Below are positions 1-12,668 of a stretch of DNA of 64,000 bases, piece by piece. A model generated the notes under the pieces. The model was not told the DNA's origin and searched no databases. It saw nothing but the letters and a program-made list of their open reading frames with translations. Position 1 is the first letter of the stretch. Each line of letters opens with the position of its first letter. This DNA comes from Blattabacterium cuenoti (GTDB lineage Bacteria; Bacteroidota; Bacteroidia; Flavobacteriales; Blattabacteriaceae), in assembly GCF_014252295.1 (NCBI RefSeq), contig NZ_CP059215.1, forward strand, positions 560,953 through 624,952, read 5' to 3'. Both the position numbers and the translations under genes were made by a program.

Positions 1-701
1 AAAAAATAAGCTTCCTTTGCTGACATTTCTTCCGATTTTTTCTTAGAAGATCCTCTACCTTCGGTTTGAATTCCACATCCTAATATAGTTAACTCCGACA
101 AATAAATAATTATGTTTTTATCTTTGTCTTCTTTCTCTCTAAAAGTTTTAAAATTTATTATAAATTTATTCTTTTGAGACCATTCTATTATCCATACTTT
201 ATAACTAAAAATTTCATTTTGTAATTTCACAATATTTATATGATTTTGCAAAATCTTCTGATGTACAAAATTTTTACAACCTTTATATCCTATTTCTAAA
301 TAAATAAATCCTATTAAAGCTTCAAGTATATTCCCTAATATATTATCAGATATGATGGGTTGATTTAAAAAAATACCTGTAATAGTTAATTTTCTAGAAA
401 TTTCATTTAAATTTCTTCTACATACTATTTTAGATCGTATTTGAGTTAACTCTCCCTCTTTCTTATCAGGAAATTTTTCGCATAAAAAATGTGATATTAT
501 AGTATTTAATACAGAATCTCCTAAAAATTCTAATCTTTGAAAATGCACAGAATAATTTTGATTCAAATTTTTTCTTTTTGTAGAAAAATTATAAATAAAT
601 ACTTTCTTTAAAAATTCTGTATTTTTTGGACAAAATCCTAATATTTTTATTAATCTTTCGACTATAATAGAATCTTCATGTTTTTTAGTATTAGATGACA
701 T
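1..701 (-). CDS. rnc: Ribonuclease III (3' end cut by window edge)
   Basis: Double-strand-specific endoribonuclease that processes rRNA precursors and structured mRNAs. About 233 residues are visible from the ATG at 701; the frame is still open at position 1. The RNase III signature RLEFLGDSVLN lies near residue 60, with the second catalytic region (GNILEALIGFIYLE) further on. The last visible part (IQTEGRGSSKKKSEEMSAKEAY) is the start of the dsRNA-binding domain. The start codon overlaps the 3' end of fabF by 11 bases, so the two are probably translated from one message in the order acpP-fabF-rnc, an arrangement common in Bacteroidota. Confidence 0.93.
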   Translation of the reverse strand, partial: MSSNTKKHEDSIIVERLIKILGFCPKNTEFLKKVFIYNFSTKRKNLNQNYSVHFQRLEFLGDSVLNTIISHFLCEKFPDKKEGELTQIRSKIVCRRNLNEISRKLTITGIFLNQPIISDNILGNILEALIGFIYLEIGYKGCKNFVHQKILQNHINIVKLQNEIFSYKVWIIEWSQKNKFIINFKTFREKEDKDKNIIIYLSELTILGCGIQTEGRGSSKKKSEEMSAKEAYF

Positions 702-1950
702 CTGTTTTTTTAAATAAAATACAAACATTATGCCCTCCAAAACCGAAAGTATTGCATAAACTAACTTTTACTTCTTTTTTTATAGCCTTATTTGGAGTAA
801 AGTTCATTTTTGGATTTATTTCTTTATCTATTTGAAACAAATTTATAGTTGGAGGGATTATTCCTTTTGTTAAAGGAAGTATAGAAGCAATTGCTTCTAT
901 GGCACCTGCTGCTCCTAATAAATGTCCTGTCATAGATTTTGTAGAATTAATATCTATATTACATATATTTTTATGAAAAACTTCTTGAATTGCTCTTACT
1001 TCAGCCAAATCTCCTAATTTAGTAGAAGTTCCATGAGAATTAATATGATCAATTTCTTCATATTTAACACCTGCTTCTCGAATTGCCGTTTTCATAGCTA
1101 AAATTATTCCTTTCCCTTTTGGATGAGGAGCTGTAATATGATAAGCGTCTCCAGACATTCCTATCCCTCCTATTTCTGCATATATCTTAGCTCCTCTTTC
1201 TTGAGCATGTTTATATTCTTCCAGAATCAGACATCCTGCACCTTCCCCTAAAACAAAACCATCTCTATCTTCATCAAATGGTCGTGATGCAGTTTCATAA
1301 TCATCGTTTCTAGTGGATAAAGCATGAAGAGCATTAAATCCTCCTACTCCACTTTGTGTAATAGCAGCTTCAGAACCACCTGTAATCATTATATCGGCTT
1401 TTCCTAAGCATATTAAATGATAAGCATCTACAATTGCGTTAGAAGAAGATGCACAAGCAGAAACAGTCGCATAATTTGGTCCATGAAGTCCATAATTCAT
1501 AGAAATAAAACCAGCAGTGATATCTATTAACATTTTAGGAATAAAAAATGGACTAAATCTAGGATATCTCCCTCCATTTACATAATCAGAAATGGATTCT
1601 TCTAAATTTAGAAGACCTCCAATTCCTGAAGACCAAATTACTCCAACTCTTTCTCTTTTTTCTTTGAAAAAATTAATTCCGCTATTTTTTATCGCTTCTT
1701 CAGAAGCAATAATTCCATATTGTGCACAAGGATCTAATTTTCGTCTTTCCTTTTTGCTAAAAAAAATATTTGGATCATAATTTTTTAATTCACAAGCAAA
1801 TTTAGTCTTGTATTTTTTAGTATCAAAATAAGTGATAGGAGCGCATCCACTTTTCCCGTTAACAAGAGAAAACCAATATTCTCCTACATTATTTCCTATC
1901 GGAGTAATAGAACCAATACCAGTTATTACTACTTTTTTTAATTCCTCCAT
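691..1950 (-). CDS. fabF: Beta-ketoacyl-ACP synthase II
   Basis: Condensing enzyme of type II fatty-acid elongation; it joins malonyl-ACP to the growing acyl-ACP. The thiolase fold is complete at about 419 residues. The nucleophilic Cys lies in VSACASSSNA (near residue 165). The two catalytic His are in HGTSTKLGD (about 305) and KSMTGHLLGAAGA (about 340). The C-terminal NTFGFGGHN motif is present. I chose the start at MEELKKVVITG because family members begin there; ATGs six and eighteen bases upstream are alternatives. It follows acpP directly, so substrate carrier and enzyme are co-expressed. Confidence 0.95.
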   Translation of the reverse strand: MEELKKVVITGIGSITPIGNNVGEYWFSLVNGKSGCAPITYFDTKKYKTKFACELKNYDPNIFFSKKERRKLDPCAQYGIIASEEAIKNSGINFFKEKRERVGVIWSSGIGGLLNLEESISDYVNGGRYPRFSPFFIPKMLIDITAGFISMNYGLHGPNYATVSACASSSNAIVDAYHLICLGKADIMITGGSEAAITQSGVGGFNALHALSTRNDDYETASRPFDEDRDGFVLGEGAGCLILEEYKHAQERGAKIYAEIGGIGMSGDAYHITAPHPKGKGIILAMKTAIREAGVKYEEIDHINSHGTSTKLGDLAEVRAIQEVFHKNICNIDINSTKSMTGHLLGAAGAIEAIASILPLTKGIIPPTINLFQIDKEINPKMNFTPNKAIKKEVKVSLCNTFGFGGHNVCILFKKTDVI

Positions 1951-1967
1951 ATCCATACATAAAAACA

Positions 1968-2243
1968 CTAATCAGATTTTTTGTTAAAATCATTATTTTT
2001 ATTCTTATCGATCAAAAGATCTTCTATAGCCTGTATGGCTTCTCCTACTGTTGTTATCTTTTCCGCTTTTTCATCAGAAATACTAATATTAAATTCTTTT
2101 TCAAATTCCATAATAAGTTCTACTATATCTAAGGAATCTGCTCCTAAATCATTAGTAAAACTAGCAGTAGGAACAATTTCACTTTCATCTAAACTTAATT
2201 TATCTACAATAAGAGCATTGACTCTGGATGCAATATCAGACAT
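1968..2243 (-). CDS. acpP: Acyl carrier protein
   Basis: Small acidic carrier that holds fatty-acyl intermediates on 4'-phosphopantetheine. The attachment serine is Ser37 in [11 protein letters not shown] chose the ATG at 2243 (MSDIASRV), which matches the family N-terminus; an open frame further upstream has no ACP similarity. At 91 residues it is longer than the usual 78 or so because of a polar tail rich in Lys and Asn ([12 protein letters not shown]). It is the first gene of the acpP-fabF-rnc group and is divergent from pckA. Confidence 0.95.
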   Translation of the reverse strand: MSDIASRVNALIVDKLSLDESEIVPTASFTNDLGADSLDIVELIMEFEKEFNISISDEKAEKITTVGEAIQAIEDLLIDKNKNNDFNKKSD

Positions 2244-2345
2244 AGGATCATAATTTTTTTTCTTGCACAAAATTAGCAAACTTTTGTAAATCATATATAA
2301 ATTTGCTTTATAAGTACGCAAATACAGAAGAATTTTAAAAAATAT
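2244..2345. promoter_or_regulatory. Divergent promoter region acpP / pckA
   Basis: 102-base spacer between two outward-facing genes, so both promoters must lie here or inside the genes. Candidate Bacteroidota -7 elements (TAnnTTTG) occur facing each way: CAAAATTA at 2268-2275, which reads TAATTTTG towards acpP, and TAAATTTG at 2298-2305 towards pckA. I could not place a convincing -33 TTTG at the expected distance for either, so these are suggestions only. Confidence 0.35.
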
Positions 2346-3917
2346 ATGATGCTTTTTTCCCTGGAAAATTACGGAATATTTAATTCTCAAAACAATTATC
2401 AATTGACTCCTTATGAATTGCAAAATATAATTGTTCGAAATAAAATGGGAATTGAAACTAAATCAGGAGTATTAGCAATACATACTGGTTCATTCACTGG
2501 AAGATCTCCTGAAGATAGATTTATTGTAAAGGATAACATTACAGAAAAAAAAATATTATGGGATGAAAAATTTAATCAATCTTTTGACCCAAATAAATTT
2601 AATTTTTTATATCAAAAAGTAGTTCGATATTTATCTGGAAAAACATTATATATCAGAGATGGATATCTTTGTTCTGATAAACGATGTCAGTTAAATGTTC
2701 GTTCTATTAGTGAATATCCATGGTCTGATTTATTTATTCATAATCTTTTCTTACGATTTTCAAAAATCGAAAATATTTTTCCAGATTGGTTATTATTTTG
2801 TGCTCCAGGATTTCAGTCTGATCCGATTCATGATGGAACACGTAATAAAAATTTTTCTATATTAAATTTCTCTAAAAGAATAGTCTTAATTGGAGGATCA
2901 GGATACACAGGAGAAATAAAAAAATCTATTTTTTCTGTTCTAAATTTTATACTTCCCGTATATAAAAATGTTTTTCCTATGCATTGTGCAGCAAATGTTG
3001 GTAAATACAAAAAAGATACTGCTCTTTTTTTTGGATTATCTGGAACAGGAAAAACGACTATTTCCAATGATATCAATAGAAATTTAGTAGGGGATGATGA
3101 ACATGGATGGACCTTTGATAACATCGTTTTTAATTTTGAAGGAGGATGTTATGCAAAAATATTTGGAATTTCTAGGGAAAAAGAACCTATGATTTATCAT
3201 GCTATCAAAAAAGGAGCAATGTTGGAAAATGTTATTATGAAAAACAAAAATAAAGAAGTAAATTTTTTAGATGATTCTATTACTCAAAATATGAGAATTA
3301 GCTATCCTATTTATTTCGTAAATAATATAGAAAAAAAATTATTTTCTTCTAATATCAAAAACATTTTTTTTCTTACATACGATGCTTTTGGAGTTTTACC
3401 TCCCATAGCAAAGTTAAATAAAGCTCAATCTTCCTATTATTTTTTATTAGGTTACACATCAAAAGTTGCTGGAACTGAGTTGAATATAAAAAAACCTGAA
3501 ACTACATTTTCATATTGTTTTGGGGCTCCATTTATGCCTTTACATCCTGTCCAATACACGAATATGTTAAGAAACAAATTAGATAACACTGAAATAAATG
3601 TTTGGATGCTTAACACGGGATTAACATCAGGAGGAAATCGTATTAAATTAAACGATACTAGAAAAATTGTAAAAAGCGCTCTAGATGGTTTCTTATCAAA
3701 AGTACCTTACGAAATATATCCAGTATTTAACTTTCAAATACCAAAACATTGTCCAGGAATATCTTCTCATTTGTTAAATCCAAAAAATTCATGGGAAAAT
3801 GAAAAAAATTATCAAAATCAAGTAAAAATACTTGCAAAAAAATTTATTAATCATTTTAATTTGTATAGAAAATACACGGACAAAAATATCTCATCTGGAG
3901 AACCTATTTTAAAATAG
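2346..3917 (+). CDS. pckA: Phosphoenolpyruvate carboxykinase (ATP)
   Basis: Converts oxaloacetate plus ATP to PEP, linking the TCA cycle to gluconeogenesis. At 523 residues the length is normal. The family motif [14 protein letters not shown] is near residue 48. The kinase P-loop GLSGTGKTT is near residue 230, followed by the metal-binding [10 protein letters not shown]. The conserved region TSKVAGTE and the C-terminal [12 protein letters not shown] are present, so the enzyme looks intact. The 3' end overlaps ribE on the other strand by 14 bases. In endosymbionts with reduced glycolysis this enzyme supplies PEP from amino-acid-derived carbon; that role is inferred here. Confidence 0.95.
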   Translation: MMLFSLENYGIFNSQNNYQLTPYELQNIIVRNKMGIETKSGVLAIHTGSFTGRSPEDRFIVKDNITEKKILWDEKFNQSFDPNKFNFLYQKVVRYLSGKTLYIRDGYLCSDKRCQLNVRSISEYPWSDLFIHNLFLRFSKIENIFPDWLLFCAPGFQSDPIHDGTRNKNFSILNFSKRIVLIGGSGYTGEIKKSIFSVLNFILPVYKNVFPMHCAANVGKYKKDTALFFGLSGTGKTTISNDINRNLVGDDEHGWTFDNIVFNFEGGCYAKIFGISREKEPMIYHAIKKGAMLENVIMKNKNKEVNFLDDSITQNMRISYPIYFVNNIEKKLFSSNIKNIFFLTYDAFGVLPPIAKLNKAQSSYYFLLGYTSKVAGTELNIKKPETTFSYCFGAPFMPLHPVQYTNMLRNKLDNTEINVWMLNTGLTSGGNRIKLNDTRKIVKSALDGFLSKVPYEIYPVFNFQIPKHCPGISSHLLNPKNSWENEKNYQNQVKILAKKFINHFNLYRKYTDKNISSGEPILK

Positions 3918-4527
3918 TCCTCTTTATAAAGGAATCATAATATTTAAGATATTTACTGATATATTTTCCAAATATGTCGAATTCTACATTGACAATATCA
4001 CCTACCTTTAGTAGGTGTAAATTTGTTTTGTTATAAGTATAAGGAATAATAGAAACACTAAATATGTATTTAGTATGGGTTATAATAGTAAGACTTATAC
4101 CATTGATAGCAATAGATCCTTTTTCTATAATTGTGTAATCTAATTTTTTTCTATTCTTAAAATAAAATAACCAACTTCCATTTCTATTTTCTATTTTAAT
4201 AATTTGAGCAGTTGTATCTACATGTCCTTGTACTAGATGCCCATTTAATCTTCCAAAAATCATTAATGCTCTTTCCAGATTCACTTCATCTTTAATTTTT
4301 AAAAAATTTAAATTAGTACGAAACAAAGTTTCTTCAGAAGCTATAACTGAATAAGTTTTTTCATAAATATTAATATTAATAACGGTAAAACATATTCCAT
4401 TGTGACAAATACTTTGATTTATTTTAATTTCATCTAAAAATGGATTAATGAAAGTGATAAAAAGATTTTTTTTATCATGATTGAGTTTACATACTTTTGT
4501 TGTACATTCTATAATACCAGTAAACAT
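3904..4527 (-). CDS. ribE: Riboflavin synthase alpha chain
   Basis: Last step of riboflavin synthesis: dismutation of two 6,7-dimethyl-8-ribityllumazine molecules. The 207 residues hold the two tandem lumazine-binding barrels. The N-terminal MFTGIIE motif is diagnostic, the first barrel has SICHNGICFTV, and the second has GHLVQGHVD and GSIAINGISLT. With ribF 3 kb away it indicates active flavin-cofactor synthesis. The gene is convergent with pckA (14-base overlap) and divergent from pdxA across 38 bases. I see no room for an FMN riboswitch upstream. Confidence 0.93.
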   Translation of the reverse strand: MFTGIIECTTKVCKLNHDKKNLFITFINPFLDEIKINQSICHNGICFTVININIYEKTYSVIASEETLFRTNLNFLKIKDEVNLERALMIFGRLNGHLVQGHVDTTAQIIKIENRNGSWLFYFKNRKKLDYTIIEKGSIAINGISLTIITHTKYIFSVSIIPYTYNKTNLHLLKVGDIVNVEFDIFGKYISKYLKYYDSFIKRTILK

Positions 4528-4565
4528 ATATATAAATAATTTTCATAAAATTAAATATTTATTAA

Positions 4566-5621
4566 ATGAGTTATAGAGAAAAAAAAATCATAGTTGGGTT
4601 TACGACAGGTGATATTAACGGAATAGGCATAGAAGTTTTTTTAAAAGTATGTCGTAAAAAAAGACTTTTAGATTTTTTTACACCAATATTATTTGGCTCT
4701 ACTAAATTATGTTTTTATTATAAAAAAATTTTAGAGATGGAAATGAATAATGTTCAAGAAATAAAAAATTTTAAAGAAGTAATGGATCATAAAATAAATG
4801 TATTCAATGTATGGAAAGAAGATATTAAATTCGAATCTATAAAAATAAATCATACAGATTCAGGAAGGTATTCTATTGCTTCCTTAAAAAAAGCTGTTCA
4901 AGCTTTAAAAGAAGGAAAAATAGATGTACTTGTGACTTCTCCAGTAAATAAAAAGTATATGAATTTTAAAGGATTTTCATTTTTTGGACATACTGAATAT
5001 TTACAAAATATTTTGGAAGGAGAATCTTTAATGGTTATGATTCATGATACTTTAAAAGTAGCTTTAGTAACTAATCATATTCCTTTAAAACAAGTGACTT
5101 TGGAATTGAGTGTAAAAAAAATAATAGAATCAATAAAAATTTTACATCGATCTCTTATTATTGATTTCTCTATAGAAAAGCCAAAAATAGCTGTTTTAGG
5201 ATGCAATCCACATTCAAGTGATAATGGATTAATAGGATATGAGGAAAAAATAAAAATAAAACCTGCTATTGATCATTTTTTTCAAGAACGAGGATGGCTA
5301 GTTTTTGGACCCTACTCTTCAGATAGTTTTTTTGGAAATCAAAAATACCGTAATTTTGACGCTGTTTTAGCTATGTATCATGATCAAGGATTAATTCCTT
5401 TTAAAACATTAACTTTTCATCATGGAGTAAATTTTACAGCAGGTCTTTCTCACATACGAACTTCCCCAGATCATGGAGTTGCCTATGATATAGCAAGAAA
5501 AGGAATTGCTAATGAAAATTCTTTTGAAGAAGCTATTTTTAGCGCCATAAAAATATTTAATAATAGAAAAGAAAATAGAAAATTTATTTCTTCTAAATTT
5601 TTACAAAAAAACAACAATTGA
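4566..5621 (+). CDS. pdxA: 4-hydroxythreonine-4-phosphate dehydrogenase
   Basis: NAD-dependent oxidation of 4-phosphohydroxythreonine; the product is condensed by PdxJ to pyridoxine 5'-phosphate. The 351 residues show family motifs: GFTTGDINGIGIEV at the N-terminus, VTSPVNK, FFGHTEYL, and the metal/substrate site AMYHDQGLIPFK with RTSPDHGVAYDIA near the C-terminus. All expected catalytic regions are present. PdxJ (61.7 kb) and PdxH (34.5 kb) are also in this window, so the late part of the DXP-dependent B6 pathway is retained. The 3' end overlaps atpC on the opposite strand by 21 bases. Confidence 0.94.
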   Translation: MSYREKKIIVGFTTGDINGIGIEVFLKVCRKKRLLDFFTPILFGSTKLCFYYKKILEMEMNNVQEIKNFKEVMDHKINVFNVWKEDIKFESIKINHTDSGRYSIASLKKAVQALKEGKIDVLVTSPVNKKYMNFKGFSFFGHTEYLQNILEGESLMVMIHDTLKVALVTNHIPLKQVTLELSVKKIIESIKILHRSLIIDFSIEKPKIAVLGCNPHSSDNGLIGYEEKIKIKPAIDHFFQERGWLVFGPYSSDSFFGNQKYRNFDAVLAMYHDQGLIPFKTLTFHHGVNFTAGLSHIRTSPDHGVAYDIARKGIANENSFEEAIFSAIKIFNNRKENRKFISSKFLQKNNN

Positions 5622-5834
5622 ATTTTTTTTTACTTGAAAAATACCACCTTCTATTTTTATTTTTTTTCTTTTTTCTGTTTTCAAATATAATTTTATAAAT
5701 CCGTTTTTTAATATAGATATAAAATAATCATGGTTTTCTAAAATTTGAAAACATCCACATACTCCAGGAGCTATAACGGACATTATATTTCCTTGGTATA
5801 ATATTTCATTACAATTGATAATTTTTATTTTCAT
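5601..5834 (-). CDS. atpC: ATP synthase F1 epsilon subunit, short form
   Basis: Rotor-stalk subunit of F1. It has only 77 residues, matching the N-terminal beta-sandwich alone (MKIKIINCNEILYQGNIMSV, VIAPGVCGCFQILENHDYF, KIEGGIFQVKKNSIVVF). The C-terminal helical hairpin that inhibits ATP hydrolysis in E. coli is absent. Short epsilon subunits are usual in Bacteroidota, so this is a lineage trait and not local decay. It lies seven bases after atpD; as usual in this phylum, beta and epsilon are separate from the rest of the atp genes. Confidence 0.88.
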   Translation of the reverse strand: MKIKIINCNEILYQGNIMSVIAPGVCGCFQILENHDYFISILKNGFIKLYLKTEKRKKIKIEGGIFQVKKNSIVVFL

Positions 5835-5841
5835 AATACAA

Positions 5842-8349
<2,508 letters not shown>

Positions 8350-8366
<17 letters not shown>

Positions 8367-11000
8367 TCAAATAATTCAACACTTATCATTGTCACAGAAT
8401 TTTAATCAAAAAAACATACTTATATCAAAAGAATATTCGATTATAGAATATATAAAAAATAAACACAGGTTAAAATTTAACCAAGGAATTGAATTTTTCA
8501 CAGTGGAAAAATTCTTAGAAAGAATTTCTGGATTGAAAATTTTAGATAATCATTTCATTCTCCTATATTTTTTTCAATTCTTGAAAAAAGATGATTCTTT
8601 TTTCAAGAATTTTTTTGATTGGGGACCTAAAGTGCTAAACGATTTTCAAAATATCGATATTAATATAATTGATGTAGAACATTTTTTTTATTCTATTATT
8701 TCTGTAGAAAGGATAAAAAGTTGGAATTTCAATATTTCAGAAAATAAAGAAAATTTCTTTTGGGAAAAAATTCGTGAATATTACTATATTCTGCAATCTC
8801 AATTTTTAAAAAAAGGAATAACTTATCAAGGAATGCTTTTCAAAATAGCTCTTTCTCGTTTGGACTTTTTTTTATCTGAAAATTCAAATACCAATATTAT
8901 ATTAGTCATAAATTTTGTATTAAATAAATGTGAGAAAGTTTTTGTCCAAAAAATTATTAAGTGTGGTCATGGATTAGTTTATAATTTGCATGACAAAAAC
9001 ATTTTTACATCTACAGTTCAAAATAGATACATAATTTCGAAAGAACATAAAAAAAAGTTGAGAAATCTAAAAATAATTGAAGTCCCTAAAGAACTAGAAC
9101 AAGTTAAAACTGTAGAAAATATATTAAAAAAATTAATTAAAAAAGGGACACCACCTTGCAAAATACTAATAGTACCTGGAGATAATCGTTTATTAATTCC
9201 ATTGTTACACCCTATAAAAAAATTAGGAATAAAATTGTCGATAAACATAGATTATTCCTGTAAAGATATTCCAATTTATTATACATTTTATTATATATTT
9301 CAATTTTTATTAAGGAAAAATAAATTTAGAAAATTACGTAAAAAAGATATCATAAAAGTATTATCTAATGGATATATTAGAAAATTTTTTCTAAAAAAAA
9401 ATTCTTTGTTAAAAGAATTAATAATTGAAAATGATTCTGATTTTATTTCCGAAGATATCATAAAAAAATATTTATTAAAAAATGACTTATGGATCATTTT
9501 TCAAATTCCAATTAATAACATAAAAATTATACTTCTAAGTTTTATTAGTTTTATTAGAAAATTGAAAAAACTTCTTTCTGAAAATGTAAATAAACATTTT
9601 CTAGAATTAGAATTTCTTTTTAAGCTAGAATCTTATATGCAAAAATTAAGAATGATAGTTAGAAAAAAAAAAACTTATTTTTCGTAATTCATGACATATT
9701 TAACATATATGAACAATTTGTTAGTACAGAAAGAATAAGATTTGTACACAAAAATAGAGAAGGATTATACATAACAGGTATTACAGATCTTTTTTTTAAA
9801 AATTTCGATACGGCTATAATAACTTCTTTTAATGAAGGAATAATCCCTCCTATAAATAACGAAGAAAATTATTCTTTTATTCCTTCTGATCTTCGTCAAA
9901 TATTAAAAATGAAAGATTTTAAAAATGATATTTATTTTTCTCATTTTATGAGAATTTTTGAATCTTCTAAAAGAACATATTTAGTATATAAAAATCAACA
10001 AGATGAAATTAATTCCGGAGAAAAAAGTCGTTTTATTCATCAAATAGAAATGAATTATAAAATATCAATAGAAAAAATAAACAATCCATTTATTCCTAGA
10101 AATTTTATAAAAACTCCAATTATAATTGAAAAAACAAAATCTATTATTCATCGCTTAAACGAACTAATTACTCATGGATTATCTCCTTCTTCTATTCATT
10201 TATACAATTATAATCCTCTTTTATTTTATTATAAAAAAATACTTGGTATAGATAATCCATATGATCCAGACAAAATTTCTTTTAATAAGAAAAAAGTAGG
10301 AAAAGTTATTCATAAAATATTAAAGATTTTATATTATCCTATAAAAAAAGAGTTTATAACTCCTAACTATATTCATAAAATGAAAAGAATTTCTGATTCT
10401 ATTGTAAAAAAAGTTCTTTTAGAAAAAGAAAAAATTATTGAGGGAGAAAATATGTTATTTTATTACATAATAAAAACTTATATAGAAAATTTTATTTCAT
10501 GGGATGAAAAATGCATTCAAAATGGACACAATATTTTCATCAAAGAAATAGAATGCAAAGTTTCTACAAACTTAAATATTGGACCAAAAAAAATAAATTT
10601 ACATGGTATCATAGATCGTATAGATGAATATGACGGAATAACTCGTATTCTAGATTACAAAATAGGATTTTCAAAAATTAAAGAAATAAATATTTCGTTA
10701 AAAAATATTGAAACTATTTTTCAAGATCCAAATTATTCGAATACTATGCAATTACTTATTTATGTTTATTTATGGTTTAAATCTTCTATGTTTTTTGGAA
10801 AAGAAAAAACACCTCCTATAATAGGAATTATATCTCCTGAAAAAAATGGAAAAATATTGCAAATACCTATAAATTTTTTTCATCAAAAAAAAAAAAATAT
10901 TACATACGAAGATTATAGAAAAAATTTTCTACCATTTCTTCTTAAAAGAATTTCAGAAATATTAGATCCAAAAATTCCAATTATAGAAAAAATTTATTGA
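8350..11000 (+). pseudogene. AddB-like PD-(D/E)XK nuclease, split by -1 frameshift at poly-A
   Basis: Two open frames make one gene. The first begins at GTG 8350 and ends at 9687. The second reads without a stop from the A11 tract to 11000, well upstream of its first ATG at 9909. Joining them at the tract gives about 883 residues, near the length of the Bacteroidota PD-(D/E)XK nuclease / AddB-type proteins. The part just after the junction is good protein sequence (DTAIITSFNEGIIPP), as expected of the inactivated-helicase region. The C-terminus carries the nuclease core GIIDRIDEYDG then TRILDYKIG, matching the RecB-type D...DYK motif. The family acts in double-strand-break repair. It is either a young pseudogene or expressed by slippage; the absence of any other lesion favours the latter. 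Confidence 0.72.
9663..9673 (+). other. A11 tract at the nuclease frame junction
   Basis: Eleven consecutive A. Reading as written enters TAA at 9685-9687. Adding one A (12 A in the transcript), or a -1 ribosomal step on the tract, puts the ribosome into the downstream frame (AAC TTA TTT TTC). Runs of this length are known substrates for RNA polymerase slippage in AT-rich insect endosymbionts. Confidence 0.75.
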
Positions 11001-12052
11001 TTTTGAATATATTTCTCTATAAAACTACCTACTTCTTCTGTTGTTGAAGAAAACTTGGAGTCGATAATATCTGATGTACACACTTGATCTTCTATAGATT
11101 TTTTAACAGCTTTTTCTAAAATACTTTTTTCTTCATGCATTTCAAAATGTTCTAACATCATAGATGCTGAAAGAATACATCCTAAAGGATTTGCTATATT
11201 TTTTCCTTTTGCTTGAGGGTAAGATCCATGTACAGGCTCAAACATAGATTTTTTGTTTCCTATAGAAGCTGAAGGCAATAAACCTAGAGAACTTGTAATC
11301 ACACTCGCCTCATCTGAAAGAATATCTCCAAACATATTATCTGTTAATATAATATCAAATATTTTAGGATTCATAATAATTTGCATAGCTGCATTATCTA
11401 TATATAAAAAGTCCAGATTGACATCTGGATAATCCAATGCTATTTTTTGAATAACTTCTCTCCATAATCTAGAAGTCTCCAACACATTTGCTTTATCCAC
11501 TAGCGTTACTTTATTTTTTCGTAATAGAGCCGATTGAAAAGCCATTCTTCCAATTTTTTCAATTTCTTTTTTTGAATAAACACAATAGTCATAAGCTTTT
11601 TCTCCATTTTTAGAACGACCTTTTTCTCCAAAATAAATTCCTCCTGTTAATTCACGATATATTATAAAATTAACTCCGTTTAATAATTCTTTTTTTATAG
11701 GTGATTTATCAATTTGTGAATAAACTATTATAGGACGAATATTACAATACAAATTCATTTTTTTTCTTAATTTCAATAATCCATCTTCAGGTCTCATTCC
11801 TATTGAATTGTGATCATATTTAGGATCTCCCACGCAACCAAATAAAACAGCATCTGATTTTAAACAAATATCTATAGTTTCTTCTGGCATAGGATCACCA
11901 ACCTTTTCTATAGCTAAAGATCCAGCTAAAACATTTTGATAATGAAAATCATGATTATATTTTCTAGTTATAGAATTTAAAACTTTTATTGTTTGTTTCA
12001 TGATTTCAGGACCTATTCCATCTCCTTCTATAACAGCAATATTTTTCTTCAT
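10994..12052 (-). CDS. leuB: 3-isopropylmalate dehydrogenase
   Basis: NAD-dependent oxidative decarboxylation of 3-isopropylmalate, the third step of leucine synthesis. I chose the start at 12052 (MKKNIAVIEGDGIGPEI), which matches the family; the open frame continues upstream into leuD without similarity. It has about 352 residues, with GGIYFGEKGR, VDKANVLETSRLWREV and DNMFGDILSDEAS, followed by GSIG-like and EPVHGSYPQAKGKNIANP regions. It is the last gene of leuA-C-D-B and starts ten bases after leuD. The 3' end overlaps the nuclease gene on the other strand by seven bases. Confidence 0.95.
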   Translation of the reverse strand: MKKNIAVIEGDGIGPEIMKQTIKVLNSITRKYNHDFHYQNVLAGSLAIEKVGDPMPEETIDICLKSDAVLFGCVGDPKYDHNSIGMRPEDGLLKLRKKMNLYCNIRPIIVYSQIDKSPIKKELLNGVNFIIYRELTGGIYFGEKGRSKNGEKAYDYCVYSKKEIEKIGRMAFQSALLRKNKVTLVDKANVLETSRLWREVIQKIALDYPDVNLDFLYIDNAAMQIIMNPKIFDIILTDNMFGDILSDEASVITSSLGLLPSASIGNKKSMFEPVHGSYPQAKGKNIANPLGCILSASMMLEHFEMHEEKSILEKAVKKSIEDQVCTSDIIDSKFSSTTEEVGSFIEKYIQNQ

Positions 12053-12062
12053 AACTTTTAAT

Positions 12063-12668
12063 TCATTCAAAAAATAGAAAATTTTTTCTTGTTTTTTCAA
12101 AAATTTCTACATCTTTTTTCATAGAAACTAAAAAATCTATATCGTCATATCCATTCAAAAAGCATTTTTTTTTATATGGATGTATATAAAATTTTTCAAA
12201 TTCTCCTGTATCTACTATCATAACTTTTTGATTTATTAAATCTACTTTTATTTTCATCAAAGGATTTTTATTAACTATATCAAATAATTTATCCAAAAAA
12301 TATTCGGAAACTTCTACAGTTAGCAATCCATTATTTAAAGCATTTTCTTTAAAGATATCGGCAAAAAAACTAGATATTACAACTTTAAATCCATAATCAT
12401 AAATAGACCATGCAGCATGTTCTCTACTAGAACCACATCCAAAGTTTCTTCCTGATAAAAGAATTTTTCCACTAAAATTAGGATTATTTAATATAAAATC
12501 TTCATTTAAAGATCCGTCTTTTTTATATCTCCAGTCCATAAAAAGATTTTTTCCACATCCTTTACGTTTAATTTCTTTTAAAAAACGAGCTGGAATAATT
12601 TGATCTGTATCTACATTTTCTATAGGCAATGAAATTACTTTGCTAATCAATATTGTAAATTTTTTCAT
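12063..12668 (-). CDS. leuD: 3-isopropylmalate dehydratase small subunit
   Basis: Swivel-domain subunit that, with LeuC, isomerises 2- to 3-isopropylmalate. The 201 residues include [14 protein letters not shown] near residue 18 and the substrate-binding [15 protein letters not shown] near residue 75. Both are intact. The start overlaps the end of leuC by 26 bases, indicating translational coupling of the two subunits. Confidence 0.95.
   Translation of the reverse strand: MKKFTILISKVISLPIENVDTDQIIPARFLKEIKRKGCGKNLFMDWRYKKDGSLNEDFILNNPNFSGKILLSGRNFGCGSSREHAAWSIYDYGFKVVISSFFADIFKENALNNGLLTVEVSEYFLDKLFDIVNKNPLMKIKVDLINQKVMIVDTGEFEKFYIHPYKKKCFLNGYDDIDFLVSMKKDVEIFEKTRKNFLFFE

Noticed and set aside
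1592..1780. Antisense ORF of 62 codons inside fabF
   Set aside because: Lies wholly within a well-conserved gene on the other strand and has no family features.
1968..2423. Long N-terminal extension of ACP
   Set aside because: The extra 60 codons have no ACP similarity and run across the divergent promoter region into pckA; the ATG at 2243 fits the family.
2828..3124. Antisense ORF inside pckA covering the P-loop region
   Set aside because: Shadow of the conserved pckA coding sequence; no independent start context or similarity.
4528..4565. FMN riboswitch upstream of ribE
   Set aside because: Only 38 bases separate ribE from pdxA and no conserved RFN elements are visible; the spacer before ribF (7342-7427) is also too short.
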